Shown here one piece after another: positions 50,162 to 62,783 of a stretch of 64,000 nt of DNA. This DNA comes from Sebastes aleutianus (lineage: Eukaryota; Chordata; Actinopteri; Perciformes; Sebastidae). The position numbers and the translations under genes were made by a program. The notes beneath the pieces are model-generated. The model made no database searches and was not told where the DNA came from. It saw nothing but the letters and a program-made list of their open reading frames with translations. Every line of letters begins with the position of its first letter. Position 1 is the stretch's first letter. The stretch covers positions 12,557,361 to 12,621,360 of the forward strand of contig CAKAKS010000066.1 of NCBI GenBank assembly GCA_916700875.1, given 5' to 3'.

Positions 50162-51739
50162 GTTCCCCCTCTAAAACAGGACTGAACAAAGTGTGAAGTT
50201 ACAGAGAGCCGTACACCATTTATTTCTTTGTTTTGGCAGGCTGGTGCTGAAATCTATTTTGAAGCCTCACTGCACAGCGGAGTGTATTAAAGGTCTGTTA
50301 AAGTGAGAGTTTTTTTTGTCAACACAAATAAATCATCCCAAAAACCAGCTACAGTATGGGTTTAAAAATACAGAGGAATAACTGCTCCCCAAATACCATT
50401 AAACATGGATATGTGGAGCTACAGCAGGGGAACAATTCCCTCTTAATAGGGTACGGTACTATATTGATTTACACAGGCAGCGACACATAAAACTATTAAC
50501 AATTTTCCCACAAGAAACGCTCAGAAATGCCTTATGTAATACGAGTCTCTCTCTGAATCCAAATATGGACATCGACTCCCAATATGTATTGTGTAAATGG
50601 ACACAGGAGGGGAGTCTAAACAGTTGATAGAGTGTACCGAATAAAAGAAGCGATCAAAGAGCAATCAAATATTTCTTGCGACAGCGAGATAATGTTTCAA
50701 AAATGTTTGGGACACGTTATCTGGTCTTGTTCTACCTTATCACCAAAGACGGAACACAGCTCATCTGCTTTCTGTTTGCACACTCTGTGTCGCAAATGTT
50801 TTAGAAACCGTGTTCCCTTGTTCCATGAGAGAGGTGTTCTTCCTTTCCAGATTGCATAAGCTTCTCTGGCCACTCTTGCTGAACACCCTCGAGCCCATCG
50901 ACTTGTCACTTATCAATCATAACAAAAAATGGTGGACACACTGTCAAAAAAAACAATTTCATGGCATCATGGTGCTCAATTGTCTGGACATTCAAGACTC
51001 TAAGAAATGTTTTCCTCTCTCCTTCCGTTAAAAAAGCGCCAGTTGAAAGAAAAATCTAAATGTGAGTGACAGTAGTGGAGATTGCACAAGGGGAGAGTTA
51101 CAACAGCCGTTCCACATCTCAATATATTGAATAGTTGCTTGTTTCGAGGCAACACATCCAGTCCTGCAGTACTGTTGACCCAGTTCCTTTTCAGCAGGAA
51201 TGCTGAAACGCTGCTTTTATCTGCAAAATATGTGCATAGATTAGATGTCGTCTTGAGTGACTTGACACCCCGTGTCCCTGTGTCAAGTAAACACCCACAG
51301 AGCTGTTGTTGCTGGTGGCAAGTCATTTCTCCATTCTGCCTCTCAGACAAACAGCTATTACTGTTCTCTCTCATGCTGCCTCCACTTGAAACAGGAGTGT
51401 GTGGGGACAGTGTGAAGAAGCCGTTAACAATCTGTTGCACAAGCAAGAGAGGTGTAAAGAACGGGTTTAAAATAGTTCGAGGTGTTATCTGCGGAGGGAT
51501 CAGGACTGAGGTTCTAATCGTGATGCTGTTTTAGTTTGTGTCGACGCCAAAAAGTTATGCAAAGGTGCATACTGCAGACGCAGAGAGAACCTGTGTGGTT
51601 AGTTTGGGGTATGCACTAGTAGATTACACATTGATAATGGGTTAATGATCTTTATAACAGAAACAGAAGCCAGTTCATGGTCGTGCAAGAATGCATGCAC
51701 ATATCAATTGATAGCCATCAATATTCATTATTTAATTCA

Positions 51740-52933
51740 GGCTTCTTTTTAGATATGCATCGTAATGTTTTGGGTGACAAAATAAACTTAAATAAAAGAG
51801 GAACACAAGATGATGTATGTCCAACACAGTCTCATGGTCCAACACAGTTTGAAATAGCCACGAAATTGTATCTATTTGATTTGTGTACATACACAAAATT
51901 CTCTTTGGCTTAGGCTTAGGCAACAAAACTACTTAGTTAGGTTTAGGAAAAGATCGACTTGGTCAGGCTTAGACAACGAAACTACTAAGTTAGGTTTAGG
52001 AAAAGATCGACTGGGTCAGGCTTAGGCAACGAAACTACTTAGTTAGGTTTAGGAAAAGATCGACTTGGTTAGGTTTAGGCAACAAAACTACTTAGTTAGG
52101 TTTAGGAAAAGATCAACTTGGTTAGGTTTCGGCAACAAAACTACTTAGTTAGGTTTAGGAAAAGATCGACTTGGTTAGGCTTAGGCAACAAAACTACTTA
52201 ACTAGGTTTAGGAAAAGATCGTCTTGGTTAGGTTTAGGCCATAACCCGTTTGGGTTAAAATAACTCAGGAAGTGCTGTAACTTAAGTAAATCAACTTTGA
52301 CTTGTGGTTTTGGGACACAAACACCGGTCTCCTGCGTGAAAGTCCTGTCTTTTTTGACCCAACCATCCACTCAGATTACCTCGCTACGAAGTCCCAGATT
52401 TCCTCCCTACGCTCTCTTTATACTTCTCGGTTCACAATTACGTGGATTACATACCAATTGATTGCGTGCTGACCATCACGGAAAAAATGTGTGTCTATGT
52501 ACACGAAGTACATTAAATTTCGTCACTATTTCACAAACTGCTGTGCGACTGTGCTGGTATATGTTCACTGTAATCATTACAGTGTAATGGACACTGTGTT
52601 TGTTCTCTTCAACAAACACATTATCCATAAAAGCTTTGCAGCCACAGAGCAGCTCGCAGGGTGTGAAAAATTAACAAAATCTGTGTCTGAAAATCTCTCT
52701 GAATTTATCCACAGCCAATTATACTCTATAGAGTCTTGATTTAAAAATGTCTCCCATGTTGAAAGAAGAACACATGCAGGCATGCGTGTAGGCCTAGTAT
52801 AGCAATTATAGTGTAAGCCCTATGGAATTTTAAACATTGCACAAAGATAATACAGTGATATAACAGCAGTTTCTCACTGGGGATGTATGAAACTCGCCTC
52901 AGTATGAGAAGGCTCAGCATAATGCCTGATTAT
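51740..52933 (+). mobile_element. Family C element, tandem copy 1 (uninterrupted)
   Basis: Starts GGCTTCTTTTTAGATATGCA and runs through GTGACAAAATAAACTTAAAT, the minisatellite, CACAAACACCGGTCTCC, CACAAACTGCTGTGCGACTG and ends with AGTATGAGAAGGCTCAGCAT. The next copy begins directly afterwards with the same first bases. Confidence 0.85.
51905..52245. repeat. Minisatellite in family C copy 1
   Basis: About six units of TTAGGCAACAAAACTACTTA, GTTAGGTTTAGGAAAAGATC, GACTTGGTTAGGC, the inverse of the array at 42690-43180. Confidence 0.9.
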
Positions 52934-54348
52934 GGCTTCTTTTTAGATATGAGTCGTAGTGTTTTGGGTGACAAAATAAACTTCAATGAAATAGGAACAC
53001 AAGATGATGTATGTCCAACACAGTCTCATGGTCCAACACAGTTTGAAATAGTCACGAAATTGTATCTATTTGATTCGTGTACATACACAAATTTCTCTTT
53101 GTGCGTTTTCCTACACATGTCCAGCAACCCGTGATGCACGTGTCAATTTCCACTCCTGTCTTTTCAAAATAAAACGACTTAGTTAGGTTTAGGAAAAGAT
53201 TAGCTTGGTTAGGCTTCGGCAACAAAACTACTTAGTTAGGTTTAGGAAAAGATCGACTTGGTTAGGTTTAGGCCGTAACCCGTTTGGGTTCAAATAACTC
53301 AGGAAGTGCTGAAACTTAAGTAAATCATCTTTGACTTGTTTCGGGACACAAACACCGGTGTCCTGGGTGAAAGTCTTTTTTGACCCACCCATCCACTCAG
53401 ACTTCCTCACTACGAAGTCCCCGATTTCCTCCCTATGCTCTGTTATACTTCCCGGTTCACAATTACGTGGATTACATACGAATTGATTTGAAATTTGTGT
53501 CTATGTACACAAATCAATACATTAAATATTGTCACTATTTCACAAACTGCTGTGCGACTGGGCTGCTATATGTTCGCTGTAATGGACACTGTGTTTGTTC
53601 TCTTCAACAAACACTATCCATAAAAGCTTTGCAGCCACAGAGCAGCTCGCAGGGTGTGAAAAATTAACAAAATCTGTGTCTGAATTTCTCTCTGTTTATC
53701 CACAGCTAATTATACTCTATACAGTCTTGATTTAAAAACGTCCCCCATGTTGAAAGAAGAACACAGGCATGTGTGTAGGCTTAGTATAGCAATTATACTA
53801 AGCCCTATGGGAATTTTAAACATTGCACTAAGATAATACTCTGCTCGTCTGACCTGTTCTTATTATCTGTACCTAAGGTCCGCACAGAACTAGGTAAGAT
53901 GGCCTTTAGCTATTCCGCTCCCTTCTCCTGGAATACACTGCAAGCTAAGTTGAAACTGGGAAATCTGATTACTTTTGATGAATTTAAAACATTAATGAAA
54001 GACCTAGAAGCAGAGTCAATCGGGAGCTGTCTGTGTTTCTGAATATTTTCACTTTAACATTGGCTTCAAACACTTGATTGATTTTAATGTGTTTTGTATG
54101 ATATGATGCTATGTATTTATTTTGCATTTGTTTTATGTTGTGGCGTCTGTAACTTTAATGTATGTTTAAATGCTGCTGTCTGTGGCCATGTCTCTCTCTT
54201 GCAAAAGAGATGCTTAATCTCAGTGAGTACTACCTGGTTAAATAAAGGTTAAAGAAAAAAAGAAAAGAAAAAAAATACAGTGATATTACAGCAATTTCTC
54301 ATTGGGGATGTATGAACCTCTCCTCAGTATGAGAAGGCTCAGCATGAC
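52934..54348 (+). mobile_element. Family C element, tandem copy 2 (interrupted by a LINE)
   Basis: Matches copy 1 with an offset of 1194 bp and many substitutions. Its minisatellite is reduced to about two units (53165-53280), and 434 bp are inserted at 53840. Confidence 0.85.
53840..54273 (+). mobile_element. 5'-truncated LINE 3' end inserted in family C copy 2
   Basis: It carries the end of a reverse-transcriptase-type ORF (RTELGKMAFSYSAPFSWNTL, then an ORF end GSCLCF-stop at 54042) and the tail TCTTGCAAAAGAGATGCTTA, CTACCTGGTTAAATAAAGGTT plus A-rich end. It is flanked by AATAC on both sides (53835-53839 and 54274-54278). Copy 1 shows the empty site (AAGATAATACAGTGATAT). Confidence 0.85.
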
Positions 54349-55756
54349 GCCCGTTTTCTCAACACACTAAATGAATCATCTAGTGTCGCTCACTAACACA
54401 TTTGAGGGTGAAGTGCAAATTTCCAATAACTCAATTTCCCCCCCATTGGCCCTCGTGAGGGCGCGTGTACGTGCGCGCGTGTGTACGTGCGTGAGGAGCG
54501 TGCCAGTGAGAATTTATTATGTAACAACGTGTTCCCAATCACATCCCTCTCTGCCTGAGAGTCTGAGGCATAAGGTCGCTTTAAGAGATATCTCAGTTCC
54601 TATCAGTGATCCTGGCAGGACACCTCCTCCTCCTCTTCCTCCTCCTCCTCCTACCTTCCCCTTCGACCAAAAACTCTTGTTGTGTCTCACCTGATGCAAA
54701 GCAGCGCTGGACGTCCAGGAGGAAACAACAGCTCGGTAAGAAAACAATGGCTCATTTTGACATCTAATTGAAATAAAAACAGCATTTCATGCAACTCTTT
54801 TTCATTTGGGTGGAGGGTTACCTGAAAGTAAGAAATATTATATTTTCCTATAGGGTGTTTTGTTTTTTTATCATGACATGGTGCGACTAATTTTTTATAT
54901 ATTTCTTTATCGGTTCTTAAAGGTGTGTATAGTGAGTTTTACGCACGAGCTGGTATGTTTGATATCCCTGTGCTGTCAGGCTGTATAGTAGCTCTTCTGA
55001 TGGGATTTTCTTCTTACTTACTGTATTCTCCTTATATAGCAGATGCTCAAAGTGTAAGTAGGTGGTAATGAGAGATGGGTATCCCCATCTGGACAGGAGA
55101 GCAGTGCGCACACACACACGGTGGTTGGACACACTGGAGGACAGAGAGGAGTCTCCTGCACCTGTCCGGAGCTGAGAGCAGACAGACAGCTACAGACAGA
55201 CAGACAGACAGACAGCTGCAGACACACAGGGTAGGTAGGTAGGTAGGTAGATAGGGTGCACATATATATAAACCACTCTAACACGTTGTCATCCCTTCAT
55301 GCGTTTTTCATCCGCCTGGTGCGTGATGCCAGTGGAATCATTTTTGCATGAGCAAATCCAGACTTGTGTGTCATGTCAAAGTGGTTTAGTGAGGTGACTG
55401 GATGAACGATGTGATTTTTAAAAAAAAATCTTATTTACAATATATAAAACCATTTTGAGACAAATCCCCATGAGCTCTAATTTCTTTGTTTTGTTTTTCT
55501 TGCTTCACAGTTAATACGATACGATACGATACAACTTTATCGTCAGTTTGCACTGAAATTCATTTTGCATCCATAGCCAGCTCAGTTTGAGAGAAAGTAC
55601 ACATACAATAGACAGACAGACGAGTAAGACCCATCAGACAAAAAAACAAAACACATCACAATTATTCATACATAACCCATTACAAAATGACCATCTGTCC
55701 TCTGGATTTACATGTCTTTAGCAGCACAATTATTATTTAGCAACAAGATAGTTAAT

Positions 55757-55804
<48 letters not shown>

Positions 55805-57027
55805 GTACATTTTATTTATATAGCACTTTACATAGATAAAAAGATCATAAAACAACGACATCATAAAAAGGATAGTATCCAAGGCTGTTTCTTTGTGTGT
55901 AACCTGCAGATAATGTGTACAATTTATAGTAAATCTTGTGTCAAATACTAATAATGTCTTTAGTTAAATGCCCTTTGGACTGTCCTTTAGCAGCAGACAC
56001 AACATAAAGCAATGCATCACTTTAAGTGTCCAAATTCTGCCATAAATAATCAGCTTCAAGACTGCAGCATGGGTATGATAAGTGGTATTACCTACCGTAC
56101 TTGTCTCCAGGTTCAAGTGTGTACTTTTTGTTATGAATACTCTGGCTTTAATCACCTCAGATGAAGCAGCGCGTTATAATGGGACATTTCTGCTCATCAG
56201 AGAGACAGCCACAAGCAACTATACGTGCTACCTGTCATTATTCGTCATCATTAAGGAGTCCTCAATTAAAAATGATAACTCCTTTAAATCCTGTAGATTT
56301 CATTCTGTTTGCATAGCTGCGTTGCAAAACTCATTTCTGAGGAATTGAGCCGTTGGGCAAAACATCTTGGTTAATCAGTACTGTTTTTTTCAATGTGCTG
56401 CGTGCACACACACACACACACATGCACACACACACAGACATATGCATGTACGTGCACATTCACACACACTAGTCAGATGGTCTTGGTGTAGCGAAATTGT
56501 ATTTCTCTTCTGTTTTCCAGTACATTAATTTGTAGAAGATTTTAAGGAGCACATGTACTTTAGAATCCGAGAAGCTATTGTGAATGCTCAGTGGCGATGA
56601 GAGGTGTCTGTTCCTTTATGGACAGAAACAGAATAAATTCCCGCTGTCAAAAGGGGAGAAAACAGTGAGAGGGAATGATTGTCTCTGAAGGAGCAGTCAT
56701 TATCACGTTATTGTGATGGAAATTTAAATCAGCATGCCATTATAGGGATGTCACGAAGTCGGGATCTGTGCTGTGTTCTTGATGGTATGCCATCAGCGCA
56801 TCATTTCTTCTTATAGCCAGTCCTGGAGGAGATAGAAAATCAGCCTCATGATATCTGCATATCAACATTAATTATTCCCTTCATACATTTTTGTTATACT
56901 GAATGTACTGCCAGTGTATGCATAGGTGAAACTGGACCACTAAACACACCAAAAAGACACTTGTGGAATTACATCAAAGGAGCACTGTGATTTAAAAACC
57001 TGTCCCGCTTCAGTTTCTGCCACATTT
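54349..57027. other. Spacer upstream of the NPY receptor with microsatellites
   Basis: Contains a (TCC)n-like run (54625-54652), CAGA and GTAG runs (55183-55250), (ACGAT)n followed by an antisense LINE tail (55515-55690), (TAA)n (55759-55804) and (CA)n (56407-56437). A possible non-coding first exon ends at the donor near 54734. Confidence 0.4.
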
Positions 57028-57690
57028 AAAGATGACCTATTATGCCTTCGTGCTTTTTCCCTTTCCTTTAGTGTGTTGTTACTCTGTAGGGGAGAGTAAT
57101 CCCCTTTGGTGTGGACTTCTGGCTTTGTACATTTGTAGACCTTTATATTTATATATATACTGTATATTAGGGCTGTCAACGTTAACGCGATAGTAACGCA
57201 TTAATGCAAATTCGTTTTAACGACACTAATTTCTTTAACACATTAACGCAATCGATCTTTCAGAGGTTGTAGCGGGCACAGTTTTAAAACTAGAAAACCT
57301 AAGGAATCCATTGGTACCAACCATGTCCAACTAGCTTGTCTCGAAGGAGGTTATATAACGCTCCAAGGTTATGATAAATTTTGGCCAGGAAAACTGGCAT
57401 GGCCATTTTCAAAGGGGTCTCTTGACCTCTGACCTCAAAATATGTGAATGAAAATGGGTTCTATGGGTACCCACGAGTCTCCCCTTTACAGACATGCCCA
57501 CTTTATGATAATCACATGCAGTTTGGGGCAAGTCATAGTCAAGTCAGCACTCTAATACACAGACAGTGTTGATGCCTGTTGGGCTGCAGTTTGCCATGTA
57601 ACGATTAGGGCATATTTTTTATGCTAAATGCAGTACCTGTGAGGGTTTCTGGACAATATTTGTCATTGTTTTGTGTTGTTAATTGATTTC

Positions 57691-57729
<39 letters not shown>

Positions 57730-58143
57730 AATAAAGGTCTGCAAAGGTACAAAGCCCAAAGTCCTCACCAAAAGGAGTAACTCTCCCCCGCAGAAACGCC
57801 TTGCTTGAAGTCCCGCCTTTTTTCCGTAACGTGGTGATGTCACCAAGTAACACATTTGCATAATACCTGCCTGGCGGCTAGTTTGGCATGCCCTCAAACA
57901 AAGCTTGTTAGAGCGGAGCTGGAGCAGAGTCCGAAGAGTTTGTTTCGGTTGACCAATCATAACTGCTCACCCAGAGCAGACTGGGCTTTTCGGGAGGAGT
58001 GGGGATAGAAGCCCAAACAGAGCGTTTCAGACAGAGGGTGAAAAGAGGTGCTGCAGCACAGCCGCTATGAGAAAAGTAAAACCTTTTTTTAACATTAAAG
58101 CATGTAAATGAGTGAGTTGAAAATTAGCATAATAGGTCCTCTA
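57028..58143. mobile_element. MITE with inverted ends GACCTATTATGC, hosting a nested family A element
   Basis: Left end AAAGATGACCTATTATGCC and right end GCATAATAGGTCCTCT are inverted. A family A element lies inside it. The right end is 205 bp upstream of the NPY-receptor leader acceptor. Confidence 0.75.
57168..57725 (+). mobile_element. Nested family A hAT-like element, 3'-truncated
   Basis: Begins TAGGGCTGTCAACGTTAACG, follows the family through TTGATTTCCAATAAT and then stops in a (TA)n run (57698-57723); the GACAGCCCTA end is absent. Confidence 0.75.
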
Positions 58144-58347
58144 TAAAAGAAGTCTAATGATGAAATGAGCTTTTTCAGCAAGTTAGGGTAAATTTCTTTT
58201 TATGCAGCAGTTTTTATGGGAGCAGTTTTTCAATTTGAGTGACAAACCAACCTCTTGATATCTCAATAAATTTAGAAATACACTTTTCATGACTTGAAGT
58301 TTCTTTGAGGTTACTCATTTCATTTTCTTTCTTTCTTTTTTTTCCAG

Positions 58348-58500
58348 GCAGCAAATGAAGACTGATGTTAAGATTGCCAAAGATTAAGGATGATGGAAAG
58401 CTGTAAGAAAATGCTAATGTTATTCATGAAGTAATTACAGCAGGTGTGACACAACAAATTAGTTCAATTAGGCCTCTGAAGTGAGCCCAGGAAAGCCACC
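58348..58500 (+). other. 5'UTR part of the NPY-receptor exon with upstream splice acceptor
   Basis: A long pyrimidine tract (TTTCTTTCTTTTTTTTCCAG) ends at 58347, 153 bp before the receptor ATG. This suggests a spliced leader with a non-coding first exon further upstream. A possible partner is the donor CTCG|GTAAGAA near 54734, downstream of GC-rich sequence; that link is inference only. Confidence 0.5.
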
Positions 58501-59598
58501 ATGGAGCTGCAGCAAAACACCAATCACAACCAAGCCCAGTGGAAAGAAATACCGTGGGACTCCACCGACGACTGCTCGCTCTCAGTGAGCGGCACCACTT
58601 TCCTCATCATCGCTTACAGTACAGTTTTGGCTGTGGGTCTCATCGGGAACTCTTGCCTGGTGTTTGTTATCACACGGCACAAGGAGATGCGCAACGTCAC
58701 CAACATCTTCATCGCCAACCTGTCCTGTTCTGACATCATCATGTGCATTGTGTGCCTGCCGGTCACTATTATCTACATGCTGATGGACCGCTGGGTCCTA
58801 GGGGAGGTCCTCTGTAAGCTCACGCCATTTGTCCAGTGCATATCAGTCACCGTTTCCGTCTTCTCCCTGGTCCTCATCGCCATGGAGCGCTACCAGCTCA
58901 TTGTCCACCCGACTGGATGGAAGCCAATGGTGGGCCAGTCCTACTTGGCCGTGGCTGTCACCTGGATCGTGGCTTGCCTAATCTCGGTGCCTTTCCTCTC
59001 GTACAGCGTGCTCGCATTGCCTTTCCAGAACATGAGCGTCCCAATCAGTGATCACCTGTTTTGCGTGGAGCGGTGGCCGTCGGTCCAAGAGCGGCGAGCT
59101 TACACCACCTCCCTGATCGTCTTCCAGTACTTCCTCCCTCTCGCCCTCGTCATGCTCTGCTACCTGCACATCTACCTGCGCCTCAGGAGGAGGAAGGACA
59201 TGGTGGAGCGCGGCAGGAACGCCACTCAGAAGAAAAACAAAGGCGCCGCGAGGATCAACGCCATGTTGATCGCCATAGTGGTGGCATTCGCCCTCACCTG
59301 GCTACCTCTCAACGTCTTCAACACGGTGTTCGACTGGAACCATGAGGCCATCCCGACCTGTGGCCACGATATCATCTTCTCGTTCTGCCACCTCACGGCC
59401 ATGGCCTCCACCTGCGTCAACCCCATCATCTACGGTTTCCTCAACAGCAATTTCCAGAAGCAGCTCAAGACCACCCTGTTGCGCTGTCGCTGCTGGGGGG
59501 TGACGGAGCGATACGAGAGCGTCCCGCTCTCTACTGTCAGCACAGAGGTCACCAAGGGGTCAATCTTGAGCAATGGATCTATCAGCAACAATACTTAG
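58501..59598 (+). CDS. Neuropeptide Y/peptide YY receptor, Y1 subfamily (Y4- or Y8-type), intronless
   Basis: A single 365-residue ORF with an ideal start context (GCCACCATGG). It has seven membrane segments of a class A GPCR: GN50 in TM1, LxxxD78 in TM2, C105 and C188 for the extracellular disulfide, ERY (129-131) in place of DRY, W155 in TM4, TWLP (266-269) in TM6 and NPIIY (307-311) in TM7. HPTGWKP after TM3, FDWNHEAIPTC in loop 3 and CHLTAMASTCVNPIIYGFLN are typical of NPY receptors; the tail VPLSTVSTEVTKGS resembles human NPY4R. The cysteines CRCW near residues 329-332 are likely palmitoylated. One extracellular N-glycosylation site is seen (N177 in loop 2). Family knowledge: Gi-coupled plasma-membrane receptor for NPY, PYY or PP peptides. 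Y4 versus Y8 cannot be settled without a tree. The 5'UTR is spliced (acceptor at 58346-58347). Confidence 0.93.
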   Translation: MELQQNTNHNQAQWKEIPWDSTDDCSLSVSGTTFLIIAYSTVLAVGLIGNSCLVFVITRHKEMRNVTNIFIANLSCSDIIMCIVCLPVTIIYMLMDRWVLGEVLCKLTPFVQCISVTVSVFSLVLIAMERYQLIVHPTGWKPMVGQSYLAVAVTWIVACLISVPFLSYSVLALPFQNMSVPISDHLFCVERWPSVQERRAYTTSLIVFQYFLPLALVMLCYLHIYLRLRRRKDMVERGRNATQKKNKGAARINAMLIAIVVAFALTWLPLNVFNTVFDWNHEAIPTCGHDIIFSFCHLTAMASTCVNPIIYGFLNSNFQKQLKTTLLRCRCWGVTERYESVPLSTVSTEVTKGSILSNGSISNNT

Positions 59599-60618
59599 AT
59601 CTGAGCCTTTTCAGTGAAGGAAACAAACACTACTGAGTCTTCCTCAGCCCTCATTGTGTCATCCTTTGGAGCTTTTCTTGCTTCGTTGCGTCCAAAAGCG
59701 AGGCTGACATTTACAAAGTTATAAACCTCACTAACAGCAGTCCGGAGAGAGCCGACTGAAGACACTTAACCAGCATGGCGCGATGCCCTCGATTCAGTAT
59801 GAGGTCACATGTAAGAGGAAGTAGATAACAAATTGATGGTGCAAAGGTTGGACAAGTTGAAGAATTGTAGAGCAACTGAGGGCACTTTACATGACCACTT
59901 TTGCAGTCTGTATAGTCCCTTCTCCATGTGCTGTGGGCACATACGAATGAAGAGACAGCATTTAATGTGGTATACATCTGTCGTGTTTTCTTTCTAAAGC
60001 ACTGGGATTGTCACATTTCAACAAACATAAACTGCTTATGTTTTGCTTTTCACACTTTTACCTGCTTTAAATGTGGACAATGGGACCACCTGAGAGAACT
60101 GAAAGGACAAAGGGGTTGGGGAACTGCAAATGTTCTTTTCAATTTAGTTGTTTTATATTAATAGTGTCGATGAAAATATCAAGAGATTGTAAACTGTGAT
60201 GTGTTAATGATTATTGACGGAGTGGCTTATTACGTAACTGAAGGAGAGGACATTAGTGCATTAAATGTGGCTCCGGGCGTCCACTGAGACAATTTACTAG
60301 CATCATCTTAATGCGTTTATTATTACCTAAAATCACCACAAACGATGTAATGCTCTTTAACAGCAAACCTTGGCAAAAGCTATATACAATCCATGCTGTC
60401 CGCCAAGGTCTGCGCTCCAGTGTATTATGCGTGTGGGATGTTTTTTTCACAACAAATGTGCCATTCAGCAACCATATATCAAGTGCCATAAAACAAAATA
60501 AAAGAGGCAGTAAAGGACTTTGTCAGAGCCGGGTTCTCCTGCTGTATATAACCTTACTGAATACATGTATGGCCTGTAAACAATGTGACACAGTTATAGT
60601 TTATGGTGTGGTATAGGG

Positions 60619-60697
60619 AATAAAGAGCACTGTGTAGCAGCATAGCAGATATATCCTAGGAAACCTGTTGTAAGTCACTTCTCTTTGTGGTAATAAA
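60619..60697 (+). terminator. Candidate poly(A) signals of the NPY-receptor gene
   Basis: AATAAA occurs at 60619-60624 and again at 60692-60697, about 1.0-1.1 kb after the stop codon. Which one is used cannot be told from sequence. Confidence 0.45.
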
Positions 60698-60944
60698 CTG
60701 AATTAAAACGTTTACTAACATTTACTATTAAAGATGCTAATCTTTAATGATATGTTGTAATATTTGGTTTTGATGGGTCGCAATTTTGACGGTTTGATCT
60801 TCAAATCTTTTTTTGTTTTTGTTTGCCAAACTTCCTGTCTGCCTTGCTTTCGGAGTATGCGTTATTGTAAATAGATACAGAATAGATTTTTCGCTGTCAC
60901 CTCAGTTTTTACCAGATAATTGATTGGTCCTGAGTCTCCCATTA

Positions 60945-61568
60945 ATATGGGATAGGCAGTTTTTTTTTGGCATCATTGGGCAGAAATTCCATAATAACCT
61001 TCAGCATATTGTAATGCAATTGTTCTGAGAGAAAACTAGACTTCTGCCCCTCCTCTTGGCTCTGTTTGCAGCCTTTAAAAAATCTTTGAGTCAGAAGACT
61101 TTGGCCAATCACAGGTCGTTTCAGAGAGAGAGAGTGTTCCTATTGGCTGTTCATTCAACGGAGGCAGCTGTCAATCACTCGCAAACTCCGATCAAACGGT
61201 TAAACTAGGCAGCGCTGATCAAATATGAATCAATATTCTGTTACTGTAATGCCTATTTCTCGCCTCAAATGTTTTCAGAAACATCTTGTAGTGTACTGTT
61301 TAGTGTAAAATGAGAAAGTTTGCTCTGGCTGGTGGGCGGTGCTTGGTATTTCCTCAACTGGTCTCAACATGGCTACTCTGATTGGTTGTTTTCCTCCGGT
61401 CTGTGAAATCTTGCAGATGCCATTAGGAGCACTGGAGGACACAGAGATACATGATTTTTTTTTTTGGATTACCTGTCTCATGCACTACTGTCAGGATATA
61501 GTTACCGTTTTATAAAAATAACTTTTTTTAATCATATTTGCTCCAATCTTGCCTACTGCTGCTTCAAA
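60945..61568 (+). mobile_element. Family B element, copy 4, core inverted relative to copy 3
   Basis: GGGATAGGCAG at the left and TTGCCTACTGCTGCTTCAA at the right. The outer parts match copies 1 and 3, but the core reads CAGCTGTCAATCACTCGCAA to AAAATGAGAAAGTTTGCTC, the reverse complement of the core in copy 3. Confidence 0.8.
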
Positions 61569-62783
61569 GGCAAAAATGGTAAACTGAGATCAGACATTTC
61601 CACTTTAGGAAACATTGTGGAGTGTGGGATCCTAATTCCCCAAAGATTATACTGCCGTGGTATTTGGTGTACAGGGGGAAAAAAATATCTTCTACACAGT
61701 CAATATTTCAAAATCTTTGCTTCTTTCCGAGGTCAAATTCAGTGTGCTGCCTCCGTGTGCATTATTCAGAGGGATGTCTGAGATCACAACACATTTTAGA
61801 TGTGCTTGTAGTGTTGAATAAATCAGTGTTGTGTTTGCTGCCTTAGATTTTAAACAGCATGGGGAGGGTAAAAAAAAACAGAGATCAATGGGAATTGTGC
61901 TAAATATTCATGCTGTGGGAACGCATGTTAACAGTTATACTTTTATCCATCTCAAAGAAGAAGAAGAGGAGAGGAGAGGGCGAGATTGTTGCTGCCTTTT
62001 AGCTGTCGTGATGATGGCGGGAGGTCAAGTGTAGCATGTTTTTACACCTTACAGAAAGCCAAACTTGTTTTTGACTCGACACACAGCCTACCAAACTGTT
62101 TTCCAAGGGCAATTTAGCCCATAAAAGAGCTCTCAGAGGTCCTTGTCGGCATAATTGACAGTGTGCTTCCGCTGCCTTTGCCGGAGTTGACCTTTACAGA
62201 TTGCCAATCCCCTCTCTTCTTCTATATCTCCTTCCTCTCACCTGTCTTTCCTTTGAAAACGCCACCTGAACGAAGCGGCAGCGTTCATTTTGTTTGGAAG
62301 AAAGGACCCAGGACGCCGGAGGTGCTGACGTACTCCAGCGACACTTGACAATGAGTGGAGCTTAAATGACGGCGTTTTACATTGTTACCCCAGTAACTGC
62401 TAAGGGGCTATGGGCACAATGCTGCGCTATGACATGAAGCTCGGCTGAAGACAGACACTTAATGAGTCCACAGGGCCAGACTCTCCTTGTCGGTGGAGCA
62501 GTTCCAGAAAGATTAGCATCTTGGCTCTCTGCATTTTCATTTAGAGAGAGAGATTCTCTCCAGATCACAGGAACAACATGAACCACATAGCTGGCGAGAG
62601 ACTTTCCTCAAGCTGTTGTTTTCGGCGTTTAAATTCTCTTCTGTCAAATTTTTTTTTTGCCTGCCTTGCTACTGTATGAAAAGGGCATAATTCACCCTGT
62701 TATTGCCTTGTTCCCATATCGATAGTTATAATAATAGCTTTCTGATGCTTTGTAGAAAGAAAGTCCTTCCCTTATGTGTGAAT
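61569..62783. other. Spacer, no gene seen
   Basis: Only short chance ORFs; no exon with convincing borders on either strand. Confidence 0.4.

Noticed and set aside
54371..54694. 107-residue Pro/Arg-rich ORF upstream of the NPY receptor
   Set aside because: It is driven by GTGCG and TCC low-complexity runs and has no splice or homology support.
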